Assembly: GCA_016183235.1 (NCBI GenBank)
Contig: JACPFA010000034.1
Coordinates: 1 to 64,000 of the forward strand
Reading direction: 5' to 3'
Source: Deltaproteobacteria bacterium
GTDB lineage: Bacteria; UBA10199; DSSB01; JACPFA01
DNA: 64,000 bases
Every line of letters starts with the position of its first letter. Position 1 is the stretch's first letter. Position numbers and translations under genes: made by a program. Below are positions 48,044-56,386 of the stretch, in pieces. Under the pieces are notes generated by a model, which was not told where the DNA came from, did no database searches, and saw only the letters and a list, made by a program, of their open reading frames with translations.

Positions 48044-48424
48044 ATGCCAATAGTTGAAGTTATCTTTTTTAAAGATGAAAAGAGACAATGCCCGGTTTTA
48101 GAGTGGTTAAATACCTTACCACAAAAAATCGAAGCTAAAGCTAGGGCTCGTATTGAAGAGCTTGCAAAACTAGGGCATGAATTACGAAGGCCTTTGGCAG
48201 ATTATTTACGAGATAACATTTACGAGCTAAGATGGAGGTATCATTCAGTTAATTATCGAATCCTTTATTTCTTTTATCAAAGGACAACGGTTGTTCTCTC
48301 TCATGGATTTACTAAAGAACATATTGTCCCTCCTAAGGAAATCGAAGTAGCAATAAAAAATAAAAAACTGTTTGAAAGTAACCCGGAGAAGTACAGTTAT
48401 GAGACAGCATCGTACGAAAACTAG
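48044..48424 (+). CDS. RelE/HigB-family toxin (Gp49-like), second module
   Basis: A 126-residue Gp49-like protein: VIFFKDEKRQCPVLEWLNTL, IEELAKLGHELRRPLADYL, NIYELRWRYHSVNYRILYFF and LSHGFTKEHIVPPKEIEVA match the HigB/RelE superfamily; the C-terminal extension is somewhat longer than usual. Predicted mRNA interferase. It lies between two inverted palindromic elements together with its antitoxin, whose ATG overlaps its 3' end. Confidence 0.85.
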   Translation: MPIVEVIFFKDEKRQCPVLEWLNTLPQKIEAKARARIEELAKLGHELRRPLADYLRDNIYELRWRYHSVNYRILYFFYQRTTVVLSHGFTKEHIVPPKEIEVAIKNKKLFESNPEKYSYETASYEN

Positions 48425-48713
48425 AAACGCCCTTGAAATTCTCAAGAGACGGGCCGAAAAAGATCCAAAACTACAAAAACACTACCAAGAAGAAAAACTC
48501 AACTTACGTATTGCTATTTTAATCCGTGAGGCCCGAGAAGCAGCTGGGTTTACCCAAACTCAGCTAGCTAAATTGATCGGTACCCAGCAATCAGTCATTT
48601 CTCGCCTAGAAGATGCCGACTACGAAGGTCACTCGCTTACCATACTCCAAAAAATCGCCCGTGCCCTCAACAAAACCCTCATACTTAATTTTCAAAAAAC
48701 CCGAGCTGCGTAA
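48399..48713 (+). CDS. HigA-like XRE-family antitoxin, second module
   Basis: A 104-residue protein with the HTH AAGFTQTQLAKLIGTQQSVI and SRLEDADYEGHSLTILQKIA. GGAGAA lies upstream of ATG 48399, which overlaps the toxin gene by 26 bp; an in-frame TTG at 48372 is less likely. It should neutralise the toxin and repress the operon. Confidence 0.83.
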   Translation: MRQHRTKTRNALEILKRRAEKDPKLQKHYQEEKLNLRIAILIREAREAAGFTQTQLAKLIGTQQSVISRLEDADYEGHSLTILQKIARALNKTLILNFQKTRAA

Positions 48714-48721
48714 TAAAAACG

Positions 48722-48751
48722 TCCGCAAAACCGGCGGCTTGTACCGGTAGA
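48722..48751 (+). pseudogene. Duplicate of the thiC 3' end
   Basis: TCCGCAAAACCGGCGGCTTG and the following TACCGGTAG match the last 10 codons of thiC (47625-47653, encoding RKTGSLYR) with five differences; here the tail reads RKTGGLYR and a stop. The match continues into the terminal repeat of the palindromic element, giving 36 of 43 identical bases overall. Evidence that the segment between was inserted or duplicated together with the gene end. Confidence 0.8.
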
Positions 48752-49002
48752 ATAAATAAGACTTAAAGGGGCAGCGTGAGTAGGGTTGCTGAAACCCTTT
48801 GTGCGAGAGCGACGAGTCATGAGCATCAAAAAAGTGTTGGTTTACTGAAGTTGGAGGATGACCAGAGGGAATACTCCAACTTCATCGTAAACCAACACTT
48901 TTTTGATGCGAATACGAGGAGTCCTTCGCCAAGCCTCAGGATAAATTCCGCACGGGTTGAAGCAACCCTACTCACGCTGCCCCTTTAAGTCTTATTTATT
49001 CT
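48749..49002. repeat. Nested palindromic element, inverted copy (L3)
   Basis: A 254-bp element with perfect 42-bp terminal inverted repeats (48749-48790 and 48961-49002) and an inner 23-bp repeat. Compared with the reverse complement of L2, six positions in the terminal stem and one in the inner stem differ, all matched by complementary changes in the other arm. It has about 24 extra bases near the right end (TCCTTCGCCAAGCCTCAGGA and on), a motif also found in L6. The right arm provides the stop codon of the DUF547 gene. Confidence 0.9.
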
Positions 49003-49856
49003 AACGCTCGGTCGTTGAGGGTCCAATTAAAGGGGCCGTAAACAATCGAAATCTTCTCGGGTAGGCCTTTTTGATAAGAACGAATGAGCATTTCAATATT
49101 TCCTAACTCTTCACGATGCCAATCTAAATACCCCGTTACAAACAAACGTTTCTTTTTAGGGTCCCAAACTACATTGTAGGGTTCTTTTAAAAATCGAACG
49201 GCGGCTTCATCGAGCTGTTCTTCAATTTTATCACCACTATAGGCAAAGGGTGGTAAGCGCGCACCTCCTTGGGTGGCCAAAACCCTCGCCATGACCATCC
49301 GCGGGTCACGAATTTTTTTCTTAAAAATTTCTTGTTCGAAATCTAACAACGAATATTTTTTGCTGCCTATCTTCCATCTTTGTTCACTGAAAAAATTAGG
49401 GGCCTTTAAAGGCGAGGTTAGTGGATATTTTTCTAAAACTTGCCAAAGCACGATGGCATTATGGAGATTTAACCAGGCGGTGTTAATTTCGGTAGGATGG
49501 CCCAAGAGGTCAGGATTAATTTCACAAAGATCATCAATATAACTTTTGAGCAAAGCTAAATCTTCTTTATCGCGTTTGAGCGATTTGTAATCAACCAGGC
49601 CCTTCTTATCGACATATTTTCGTAAAATGCGATCTAATACTTCATGATTGATACGAATAATATCTTCGGGTGGGGGGGAGGCTTTGGGGATGGATTCAGG
49701 CTGCTCTTGTGGAACTTGGCCAAACGCGGTAGGAGAAAAGAGAAGAATAATAAGGAAGATCGCCGCGCTAACGCTCGCGATGACATGAATGGAAGATGAA
49801 GTTCGTTTACGATATTTCAAAATAGACCCTAAAGATGTGGTTTTTCTTAAAGCCAT
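48996..49856 (-). CDS. Secreted DUF547 protein
   Basis: A 286-residue DUF547-family protein (a domain common in exported proteins, with conserved AWLNLHNAIVLWQVL, SLLDFEQEIFKKKIRDPRM and GGARLPPFAY). The signal peptide's VIASVSAAIFLIILLF includes residues encoded by a small REP-like repeat (49768-49792). From the ATG at 49856 the n-region is unusually long and has no ribosome binding site; a TTG at 49820 with AGGG upstream is a good alternative. The TAA stop lies inside palindrome L3. The DUF547 function is unknown. Confidence 0.8.
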   Translation of the reverse strand: MALRKTTSLGSILKYRKRTSSSIHVIASVSAAIFLIILLFSPTAFGQVPQEQPESIPKASPPPEDIIRINHEVLDRILRKYVDKKGLVDYKSLKRDKEDLALLKSYIDDLCEINPDLLGHPTEINTAWLNLHNAIVLWQVLEKYPLTSPLKAPNFFSEQRWKIGSKKYSLLDFEQEIFKKKIRDPRMVMARVLATQGGARLPPFAYSGDKIEEQLDEAAVRFLKEPYNVVWDPKKKRLFVTGYLDWHREELGNIEMLIRSYQKGLPEKISIVYGPFNWTLNDRALE

Positions 49857-50034
49857 TTTAGAAAGCTATGAGGGCATGGCCATTTTACGCACCACCGATG
49901 AAGAACATAAAATCATCGAGGTTTGGATTAACCCCTATTTTTCAAAAGAAATCAATGCGGTGTTGCAGGAGCTTCAGTCAACCGTTCCAATGCATGAAGT
50001 TGCTTTTGAACAAAAGTTGCCTTGGGTTCCATAG
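49789..50034 (+). CDS. DUF4911 protein
   Basis: An 81-residue protein resembling DUF4911, a small domain seen in deltaproteobacteria: RYFKIDPKDVVFLKAILESY, EGMAILRTTDEEHKIIEVWI, NPYFSKEINAVLQEL. Function unknown. It overlaps the divergent DUF547 gene at its 5' end and the convergent rlmN gene by 83 bp at its 3' end, an unusually compact arrangement. Confidence 0.7.
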   Translation: MEDEVRLRYFKIDPKDVVFLKAILESYEGMAILRTTDEEHKIIEVWINPYFSKEINAVLQELQSTVPMHEVAFEQKLPWVP

Positions 50035-51052
50035 CCGCCTTCAATTGGCCACAGGCACCTAAAATATCCCGGCCCCGACTTTGCCGCACATTAGTTTGAA
50101 TGTCATGCTGATAAAGCACATTTTGAAAGCGATACGTTTGTTCGTCTGAAGTTCGCTCAAATCCACTTTCGGCAAAGGCATTAAAGGGAATAAGATTAAC
50201 TTTAGCCAGCACACCTTTTAATAATTTAACCAGCCGTTCGGCATCTGCCAAAAAATCGTTAACCCCAGCTAATAACGTATATTCAAAGGTTACTGGGTAA
50301 CCCGATATTTGACTATATTTTTTGCAAGCTTGCATAAGTCTTTTGAGATTGTACTTTCGATTCATAGGGATGAGTTGATCACGCATGACATCGGTAGTCC
50401 CCGTGAGCGAAACCGCAAGTTTTACATCGGAATCATGGGCAAATTGCTCGATCTGCGGCACCAGCCCACAGGTTGAAACCGTGACTCGGCGCTTGCCTAT
50501 GCTCAAAGCATTTCGATCGATAATAATTTTTAAGGCATTAATCACGGTAGCATAATTATGAAAAGGTTCCCCCATCCCCATAAATACAAGGTTGGTGATC
50601 TTTTGTTCAGGTGATAATTGGCGAACACTAGCCATGATCTGTTCAATAATTTCAAATAAAGTGAGATTACGCATTAAACCTAAAGTGCTGGTTAAACAAA
50701 AAGCACAACCCATGGCACAACCTACTTGGGTGGAAATGCACAGAGTCATCCGATCAGCTTTAGGAATCAACACGCTCTCAAGGGTTTGCCCATCCGACAA
50801 TTCATATAAAAATTTTCGAGTTCCATCGCTGCTCTCTTGAACTATTTTGGGAACCCAACGCTCAATGGTAAACATTGCGATGAGTCGCTCCCGCAATGCC
50901 TTAGAAAGATTGGTCATGGCATTGAAATCAGCCACATCAAATTGATAAAGCCATTTGACAATTTGAGTATACCGATACCCTTCAATACCCCACCCCGCTA
51001 AGGTTGTTTGCAACTGCTCTAAACTCAAATTCTTAATATTCGCTAATTCCAT
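49952..51052 (-). CDS. rlmN: 23S rRNA/tRNA adenine-C2 methyltransferase RlmN
   Basis: A 366-residue radical SAM enzyme that methylates A2503 of 23S rRNA and A37 of some tRNAs. CAMGCAFC holds the cluster-binding Cx3Cx2C; GMGEPFHNYATV, STCGLVPQI and LAVSLTGT are typical, and the C-terminal SRGRDILGACGQL contains the catalytic cysteine. The ATG at 51052, preceded by GGGGGG, is preferred over an in-frame TTG at 51070. Confidence 0.93.
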   Translation of the reverse strand: MELANIKNLSLEQLQTTLAGWGIEGYRYTQIVKWLYQFDVADFNAMTNLSKALRERLIAMFTIERWVPKIVQESSDGTRKFLYELSDGQTLESVLIPKADRMTLCISTQVGCAMGCAFCLTSTLGLMRNLTLFEIIEQIMASVRQLSPEQKITNLVFMGMGEPFHNYATVINALKIIIDRNALSIGKRRVTVSTCGLVPQIEQFAHDSDVKLAVSLTGTTDVMRDQLIPMNRKYNLKRLMQACKKYSQISGYPVTFEYTLLAGVNDFLADAERLVKLLKGVLAKVNLIPFNAFAESGFERTSDEQTYRFQNVLYQHDIQTNVRQSRGRDILGACGQLKAAMEPKATFVQKQLHALERLTEAPATPH

Positions 51053-51126
51053 AAGAGACCCCCCTACCAAGATTTTTTTCGAAAAAAAATACGAGAATTC
51101 AGTGCTGGGAAAATACTAATTACCTA

Positions 51127-51313
51127 AAAAGTTTTTTTGAAGTCGGCAGAGGCTTCCAGGGGTCCGTGTCGCCTGGGGGTTACGGCCCCCAGGCGCACTC
51201 AAAGTCTCAGCTTTCACGACTATATAGCCATAGTGGTGAAAGCTGGAGTTTACCCTGAGCGAAGCGACAGGGACAAACCCCTTCCAGCCTCAGCCAACTT
51301 CAAAAAAACTTTT
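51127..51313. repeat. Nested palindromic element upstream of rlmN (L4)
   Basis: Outer arms 51127-51154 and 51286-51313 match at 26 of 28 positions (AAAAGTTTTTTTGAAGTCGG on the left). Inside are a GC-rich hairpin (CGCCTGGGGG ... CCCCCAGGCG) and another around AGCTTTCAC ... GTGAAAGCT. Same architecture as L2/L3/L6 with different sequence. Confidence 0.85.
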
Positions 51314-51340
51314 CATGTCTCTTCAAATATTTGAGAAGAA

Positions 51341-51543
51341 GTCTTTTCGAGGTAGGGAGGGGCCAAGGGAGAGCCTTTTAGCGCAGGAGGTCGGACGTAG
51401 GAGGGCTCAAAAATTTTATTGTTTTTTTGAATTAGAGGACGACAGAGGAGTACTCTAATTCAATTAAAAACAAAAAATTTTTTAGCCCGAGTAGGCCGAC
51501 CGGGCGCGGGCTCTCCATTGGCCTCTCCCTGCCTCGAAAAGAC
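51341..51543. repeat. Nested palindromic element (L5), shares ends with L1
   Basis: Outer arms 51341-51365 and 51519-51543 match at 23 of 25 positions (GTCTTTTCGAGG ... CCTCGAAAAGAC). Inner pairs GGAGAGCC/GGCTCTCC and GAATTAGAG/CTCTAATTC form a second stem. The left end GAAGTCTTTTCGA and about 35 bases of right flank (GACGTGACTT.ATTTGCAGAT) recur at L1 upstream of purH. Together with L4 and a REP this fills the 574-bp gene-free stretch 51071-51644. Confidence 0.85.
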
Positions 51544-51597
51544 GTGACTTTATTTGCAGATGAATTGAAGAATGAAATGGAAGATTCTGTCGCCATC

Positions 51598-51640
51598 ATG
51601 GGTCCCTGCCTTCGCAGGGATGACATTGCTCAGAATGACA
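51598..51640. repeat. REP-like palindrome downstream of gspN
   Basis: CCCTGCCTTCGCAGGG (51604-51619) followed by ATGACATTGCTCAGAATGACA. Same family as the repeat inserted in addB. Confidence 0.75.
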
Positions 51641-51644
51641 ATCA

Positions 51645-52604
51645 CTACATTGGCAAGGGAATAGGCAGATCGGCGATTTTGATTTGGGGGCGACGGGTGG
51701 TGCCGGTAATGGCAAGGGGCAAAAAACCTTGGGGGTTGCGCTTTTCGTTTAATTGAGTTTTGAAAAGGCCAATGTCAAAACTTTCGCCTAACATGCCACC
51801 CACCCATGAAAAAATGCGATCTTCTAGGGCTGACGCTAGTTTCATGTCGCCGGTTAAATTTAATTTGGTCTGCCCGGCTAAGGCACTCAATTGAACATCA
51901 CCTTTGAGGTTGAGTTCTAAATCGCCCCCTTGCAAGACAAATTCACTTAATACCAATTTGCCTTGGTTGATCTTACCAACCACCTTAGAACCCTTTTTGC
52001 CACTTAATTGAATGGCAGGGAGCTGCATTTCACTCGCAATCGCATTAAATTTAAAGGGGTCGATCACTAAATTAACTAAATCAAGTTCAATGCTACCTTC
52101 ACTTTTTTGAAAATTTTTGCCATCGCCTTTAAATTCTAAACTTCCTTCTAAGCTGCCTTTATAAGTAAAATCTTTGTCTTTCCATAATTGAAGATTGGCT
52201 AAACTCATTTCGTCAAATTCTAATTCGAGGGTTAGCTCATTACCACTTTGTTGAAACAATCCGCCCACTGATCCCTTATCCTGCTTAAGATCGAACTGCA
52301 GTTGAGTATTACCCAAGAGTAGGGGTAAAAAAGCTAAATTAATCTTCACTTTCGGGGATTGAAAAACCAAAACATCTTTTTCTTGGCCGCGTTTTAATAC
52401 CTGCACTTTGAGAAAATAAAGATTCCCAAACATACTCACATCCATATCCCCGACTCTCAGTGCATAATCATTACCAATTTGCTTCTCAACTTCGGCTAGG
52501 ATCTTAGATTTTAGGGCATCGTAGGGAAAAACAAAAAAGAGGAAAAAGATGTATAAAACAAAGGCGGTTAACGCAAAAAGTACGATTTGAATTTTTTTGT
52601 TCAT
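51645..52604 (-). CDS. gspN: Type II secretion protein GspN
   Basis: A 319-residue protein of the deltaproteobacterial GspN type: an N-terminal membrane helix (VLFALTAFVLYIFFLFFVFPYD) and a periplasmic beta-rich AsmA-like region (MDVSMFGNLYFLKVQVLKRG, LDLVNLVIDPF, LNLKGDVQLSALAGQTKLNL) ending in a proline-rich tail. Last gene of the gsp cluster. Assignment rests on position and the general pattern. Confidence 0.78.
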   Translation of the reverse strand: MNKKIQIVLFALTAFVLYIFFLFFVFPYDALKSKILAEVEKQIGNDYALRVGDMDVSMFGNLYFLKVQVLKRGQEKDVLVFQSPKVKINLAFLPLLLGNTQLQFDLKQDKGSVGGLFQQSGNELTLELEFDEMSLANLQLWKDKDFTYKGSLEGSLEFKGDGKNFQKSEGSIELDLVNLVIDPFKFNAIASEMQLPAIQLSGKKGSKVVGKINQGKLVLSEFVLQGGDLELNLKGDVQLSALAGQTKLNLTGDMKLASALEDRIFSWVGGMLGESFDIGLFKTQLNEKRNPQGFLPLAITGTTRRPQIKIADLPIPLPM

Positions 52605-52610
52605 ATTTTT

Positions 52611-53192
52611 TTAAGATTCTTTGGTGGCTGTAACCATGGTTACAATATGAAACTTGGCATTGAGCAATTTGCGATCTTCCCAAGCCGGTGTGATCTTTAA
52701 TGTGGTCACCTTCATTTTTACTTCGCGATAATTTTCGATACTATAAAATAATTCTACCAATTGGCTTAAAGTAACCTTGGACACTTGAACATCGACATAT
52801 TGTTCTTTGAAGTTACCATCGGCAGGCCCAGTCTTTTCGCTTTGTGAATCAATCGTCACCCCCGTTTTAGAAGAAAGATTATCCATGATGGCGGTGAGTT
52901 TGACACTACCCTCGGGTTTGATGCCCTCGTTTAGCCGATTCACCTTTTTTTCTAACACTTGATATTCTTGAATTTTTTCGATGATTTTAGCCACGTCTCC
53001 TTCGTGATTGCGAATTTGCTTTTCTAATTTTGACAATTTGGAACTGGCACAAGAAAGAGGCAGAACAATAATGAGCAGAAAGGCCACCACCACCCCCGCA
53101 ATGGCCATGGCCCGTTCTTGGCTATTAAACCCCAGAAAGCGGCTGTAGATTTCGTCGATATTTAATTTTTCTTTTAGAGAGAATTTAGGCAT
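52611..53192 (-). CDS. gspM: Type II secretion protein GspM
   Basis: A 193-residue protein with a cytoplasmic N-terminus, one membrane helix (AMAIAGVVVAFLLIIVLPLS), a coiled coil (LEKQIRNHEGDVAKIIEKIQ) and a ferredoxin-like periplasmic domain, the GspM layout. The ATG at 53192 is chosen: an upstream in-frame TTG (53225) lies inside a REP-like repeat and would add repeat-encoded residues. GspM partners GspL in the inner-membrane platform. Confidence 0.83.
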   Translation of the reverse strand: MPKFSLKEKLNIDEIYSRFLGFNSQERAMAIAGVVVAFLLIIVLPLSCASSKLSKLEKQIRNHEGDVAKIIEKIQEYQVLEKKVNRLNEGIKPEGSVKLTAIMDNLSSKTGVTIDSQSEKTGPADGNFKEQYVDVQVSKVTLSQLVELFYSIENYREVKMKVTTLKITPAWEDRKLLNAKFHIVTMVTATKES

Positions 53193-53205
53193 AATAATTT
53201 TGCTA

Positions 53206-53237
53206 TCATGTGGATCCCGGGTCAAGCCCGGAATGAC
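53206..53237. repeat. REP-like palindrome between gspL and gspM
   Basis: ATCATGTGGATCCCGGG ... CCCGGAATGAC, a GGATCCCGGGTC-type hairpin in the gspL-gspM gap, same family as 17953-18070 and 27750-27783. Confidence 0.75.
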
Positions 53238-53249
53238 GTGAAAATATAA

Positions 53250-54845
53250 TCAATTCGTAGCTGCGAGATCAAAAGAGATTGTAAAATTAATCTCGTCGTT
53301 GATTCCTTTCTTTTGGTCACCGGTGGTTACGTTTTGAAAACCAGGTTGTTTTTGTAAGTTGGCCTGAATCTTGGCCACCGCATCATAAGAAGTGGTTTTT
53401 CCCTTAAAGCTAACTCGATTGCTGGCAATATTGAGTTCGCCCACGTCGATGGTTACTTCTTCTCGATTGGGTGTTGCATCAGAAATTTTCTTTAACACCT
53501 CTAAGGCGCTCATTGATTGTTCATTTTCCATCTTGGCTAATTTATCTTTTAGCGTCTTGGTTTTATTGGTTAACTCGGTGAGGGCTTTTGATGCGGTTAA
53601 AATTTTGCTACTTCCTTTGGGCGTTGCCACGTCACCCAAAGAATTGCGCACCATTTTATCGACGTTTTTATTTAATTTTTCTACCCGGCCTGACAAAATC
53701 CAATAACTTGAAATGAAATGCACCAACGCCAAAAAGGCTACGGTGGCCGCTAAAACCCCTATCTTTTTAAAACTGCCTTCGAGTTGTTCAATGTCACGTT
53801 TATAAGCAAAATCTCCTTGCCTAAAATTGAGCGCCACTACCTTGCCGGGAAATATCGCACGGAGAGCTGCCCCAAAGGCGGTGGGAATAATAGGGCGCAC
53901 GGTTTCACGGTCGCTTAAGTGAGTATAATGATCATCTAAAACATCTAAGGGGCTCACATTGACCCGCAAACAATTACTAAAAAATTGGTCGATGCCGGCT
54001 AGGCGCGAACCACCCCCGCATAAATAAAGGGCGTCAATCGGGGCCTCACCCCGTTCATAATAAGCAAATAAAGTTTGCTTCACTTCATGAAATAATCTCA
54101 TGGCTACTTGCTTTAAAGCTACACTGCCTGCATCGGTGGTATCAGAAATTTGGCCTTGGCTATGCTTATGTTCTTCTGCTTCGGCATAAGGTATTTGCAA
54201 CGCTTCTTGTAAACTTTGAGTAAAATGCAACCCGCCCACATTCAGGGTACGAACGGCCCTTAAACGATTCCCGCGCATAAAAACTAAATTGGTTTTACTA
54301 TGACCCACGTCTAACAAGACATAAGTCCCTTGCGTGGGCAAACAATTGGTTTGACTCAAGTGGCTCAAGTCAATCGAATCAACCCCTATATAACGAGGGT
54401 CTAAACCGCCGGCTTGCAGCGTTGCTAAATTTTTCTTAAAGGTTTCTACCTTTAAATAAGCCACCAATACCCGGCTCAAACCGCCCAATCGTTCAATGAC
54501 ATGATAATCCATGGTGAGTTGATCACTTTCAAACGGCACGTATTCTTCTAATTCTAAGCCAATGACTGAGTCGATTTTTTGCTTTTTAGTAAAAGGAAGT
54601 TCTAAATAACGAACGGCAACAAGATTGCCCGGTAAAGACATAACCGCATAATCGTATTTTAAGGGATGATCTTGGAAAAACTTGGTAAGCGCTGCGCTAC
54701 CGGCCTGTTCATGATTTAACAGCTCAGCTGCCACCAGCGGTAATTCAAAAAAATTGACGATCTTAAATTCGCTTAAGCCACGTTCAACATGAATAATTTT
54801 AACGGAGTAAGAACCAATATCGACTCCTAATAGGGACTGCGGCAT
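53250..54845 (-). CDS. gspL: Type II secretion protein GspL (PilM-PilN-like)
   Basis: A 531-residue protein with an actin-like PilM/GspL N-terminal domain (LLGVDIGSYSVKIIHVERG, LPFTKKQKIDSVIGLELEEY, YVLLDVGHSKTNLVFMRG, LYLCGGGSRLAGID), a membrane helix (about residues 368-389) and a PilN-like periplasmic coiled coil and ferredoxin-like domain. GspL connects the GspE ATPase to the inner-membrane platform. The ATG overlaps the gspK stop (TAATG) with GGAGG upstream. Confidence 0.88.
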   Translation of the reverse strand: MPQSLLGVDIGSYSVKIIHVERGLSEFKIVNFFELPLVAAELLNHEQAGSAALTKFFQDHPLKYDYAVMSLPGNLVAVRYLELPFTKKQKIDSVIGLELEEYVPFESDQLTMDYHVIERLGGLSRVLVAYLKVETFKKNLATLQAGGLDPRYIGVDSIDLSHLSQTNCLPTQGTYVLLDVGHSKTNLVFMRGNRLRAVRTLNVGGLHFTQSLQEALQIPYAEAEEHKHSQGQISDTTDAGSVALKQVAMRLFHEVKQTLFAYYERGEAPIDALYLCGGGSRLAGIDQFFSNCLRVNVSPLDVLDDHYTHLSDRETVRPIIPTAFGAALRAIFPGKVVALNFRQGDFAYKRDIEQLEGSFKKIGVLAATVAFLALVHFISSYWILSGRVEKLNKNVDKMVRNSLGDVATPKGSSKILTASKALTELTNKTKTLKDKLAKMENEQSMSALEVLKKISDATPNREEVTIDVGELNIASNRVSFKGKTTSYDAVAKIQANLQKQPGFQNVTTGDQKKGINDEINFTISFDLAATN

Positions 54846-56386
54846 TATTCCACCCTCCAATAAAGCAATTTCCAATGGGCGGGGATTTTTTCGGTGGTGT
54901 CAAGCACCACTCGGATATTAACCTTGGTTTGACGATCTAAATCTTCACCCAACGCACCCGTTCCGATCACGGTATAAACAAAACCGTCTGTTTTAATCAT
55001 GCTGCCAAAGGCTGCACTAGCGGTGGTTGGAGGAGTTGTTGCACCGGTAGCCGGAGGCGGCTTGGGGCCGGTGGGGGTGGTCGTTGCTGAAACAATCCCC
55101 AAGGCCGTATCGACGTTAGTGGTCATGGCCGTTACATCGGGGCAAGCCGTTTGAGCTGCCATAACGGCCTTATCTAATAATTCTTTATTATCCATGGAGA
55201 TTCCTTGCACCCTAGGGTCACCTTCCACATAGGCTAAAATCATAGCCTTTATAATAGATTCATTTGCCCGACATGCCAAGATTTTACCGTCTTTACCATA
55301 AATAGTAACATGGTTTTTAAGTTTTTCAAAAAGATCGTCGTTCATCCCCTCGACTAATAATAACTCTTCAAGAGAAATAAGTTTCCCATTTTTAGGGCGC
55401 CGATTGGGGTCTTGGTATTTGCTGCGCTCAGGCCCTAACTCTTCGCCTTGCAAACCATTGCTCAAATCATCTCTATCAATAAAATCAGCAATATTTCCAG
55501 CAAGATCTTCAGCATCTTTAAGACGATTACTAAAGAAATCCTTAAACTCCTCGGAAGCTAGTAAAAAGAATAAGATGCGGCGTAAGCGTAGGTATTCTTT
55601 TTGCTTAGGATTGAGTTGATAAAAGGCGTTAAGATTAATTTTGGCCTCTTCTTCCGTTACGACTGCAGCAAAATCTCCTTCAAAAGCCAGAAATTGCTCC
55701 ATTACTTTCGGGTCAAAGAGGTTTACCCCCTTTTGCATATCTCCCAAAGGACTGCCGCTTGCGCTGGGAGTAGCCGTATCCTCGGGAGGAAGCGTTGGGA
55801 TTGTTTCCCCCACTCCCATCGAAGCGGCTTGCCGCAGTAAGAAAGTATTGAGTGGAACAAGTTCATACAAGGGGGGAATTTTGATATTGGTGCCATATTG
55901 CTTATTCGCCGATTTTGCAAAACCCTTCACTTCTTTATCGGCCTTTAAAATGAGTTTGGTAAAATTGATGGCCGATACCGCTAAAAAATAGGCCTGCACC
56001 CTTTCTTGTTGATTTTGTGCCAAACTAAACACCACGTTTTCATTATAGGCAAACTCCACCACCGCAGCACTTAAGACAGCCAACGCTGATAAAACAATGA
56101 GCAGGGCAACCCCACGGGAAGAACTATAACTATAATGTCTTCGTTTTGAGAGAAACGCGTTTAGATGGTTGAGGAAGCCATCGCTCCTTCGCAAAGCCTC
56201 AGGACAGGGTCCGCGGCGGGGCCCCCAATGCGGGTTTGCCGGCATGGAAAGCCGAGGCCCCCGCCTTTGGCGGGGGAACGCGGAAGGATTCCGTGCCGGC
56301 AAACCCGCATTAGGGTCGCCGCTGCAGCGCCGGCTGACGAAACCATCTAAACGCGTTTCTCTCAAAACGAACACCTTACTGTTCAT
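54845..56386 (-). CDS. gspK: Type II secretion minor pseudopilin GspK with a 76-residue palindrome-encoded leader insertion
   Basis: A 513-residue GspK. The prepilin cleavage site and helix are G92|VALLIVLSALAVLSAAVVEF with no Glu at +5, as is usual for GspK; the body has the helical NLNAFYQLNPKQKEYL and SLEELLLVEGMNDDLFEKL parts. Normally the leader is short. Here about 76 codons, essentially the palindrome L6, lie between MNSKV and RHYSYSSSRG; removing them gives the normal-looking MNSKVLRHYSYSSSRG. No other start codon in frame exists between the element and the helix, so the ATG at 56386 (overlapping the gspJ stop as ATGA) must be used. Whether the long leader still permits processing is unknown. 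Confidence 0.9.
   Translation of the reverse strand: MNSKVFVLRETRLDGFVSRRCSGDPNAGLPARNPSAFPRQRRGPRLSMPANPHWGPRRGPCPEALRRSDGFLNHLNAFLSKRRHYSYSSSRGVALLIVLSALAVLSAAVVEFAYNENVVFSLAQNQQERVQAYFLAVSAINFTKLILKADKEVKGFAKSANKQYGTNIKIPPLYELVPLNTFLLRQAASMGVGETIPTLPPEDTATPSASGSPLGDMQKGVNLFDPKVMEQFLAFEGDFAAVVTEEEAKINLNAFYQLNPKQKEYLRLRRILFFLLASEEFKDFFSNRLKDAEDLAGNIADFIDRDDLSNGLQGEELGPERSKYQDPNRRPKNGKLISLEELLLVEGMNDDLFEKLKNHVTIYGKDGKILACRANESIIKAMILAYVEGDPRVQGISMDNKELLDKAVMAAQTACPDVTAMTTNVDTALGIVSATTTPTGPKPPPATGATTPPTTASAAFGSMIKTDGFVYTVIGTGALGEDLDRQTKVNIRVVLDTTEKIPAHWKLLYWRVE
56142..56369. repeat. Nested palindromic element inserted in frame in gspK (L6)
   Basis: A 228-bp element with perfect 29-bp terminal inverted repeats (56142-56170 and 56341-56369), a perfect 18-bp inner repeat (56227-56244 and 56294-56311, AATGCGGGTTTGCCGGCA) and a central CCCCCGCC-TTT-GGCGGGGG hairpin. 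The length is exactly 76 codons and the gspK frame stays open. It shares the TCCTTCGC.AAGCCTCAGGA module with L3. Confidence 0.92.
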
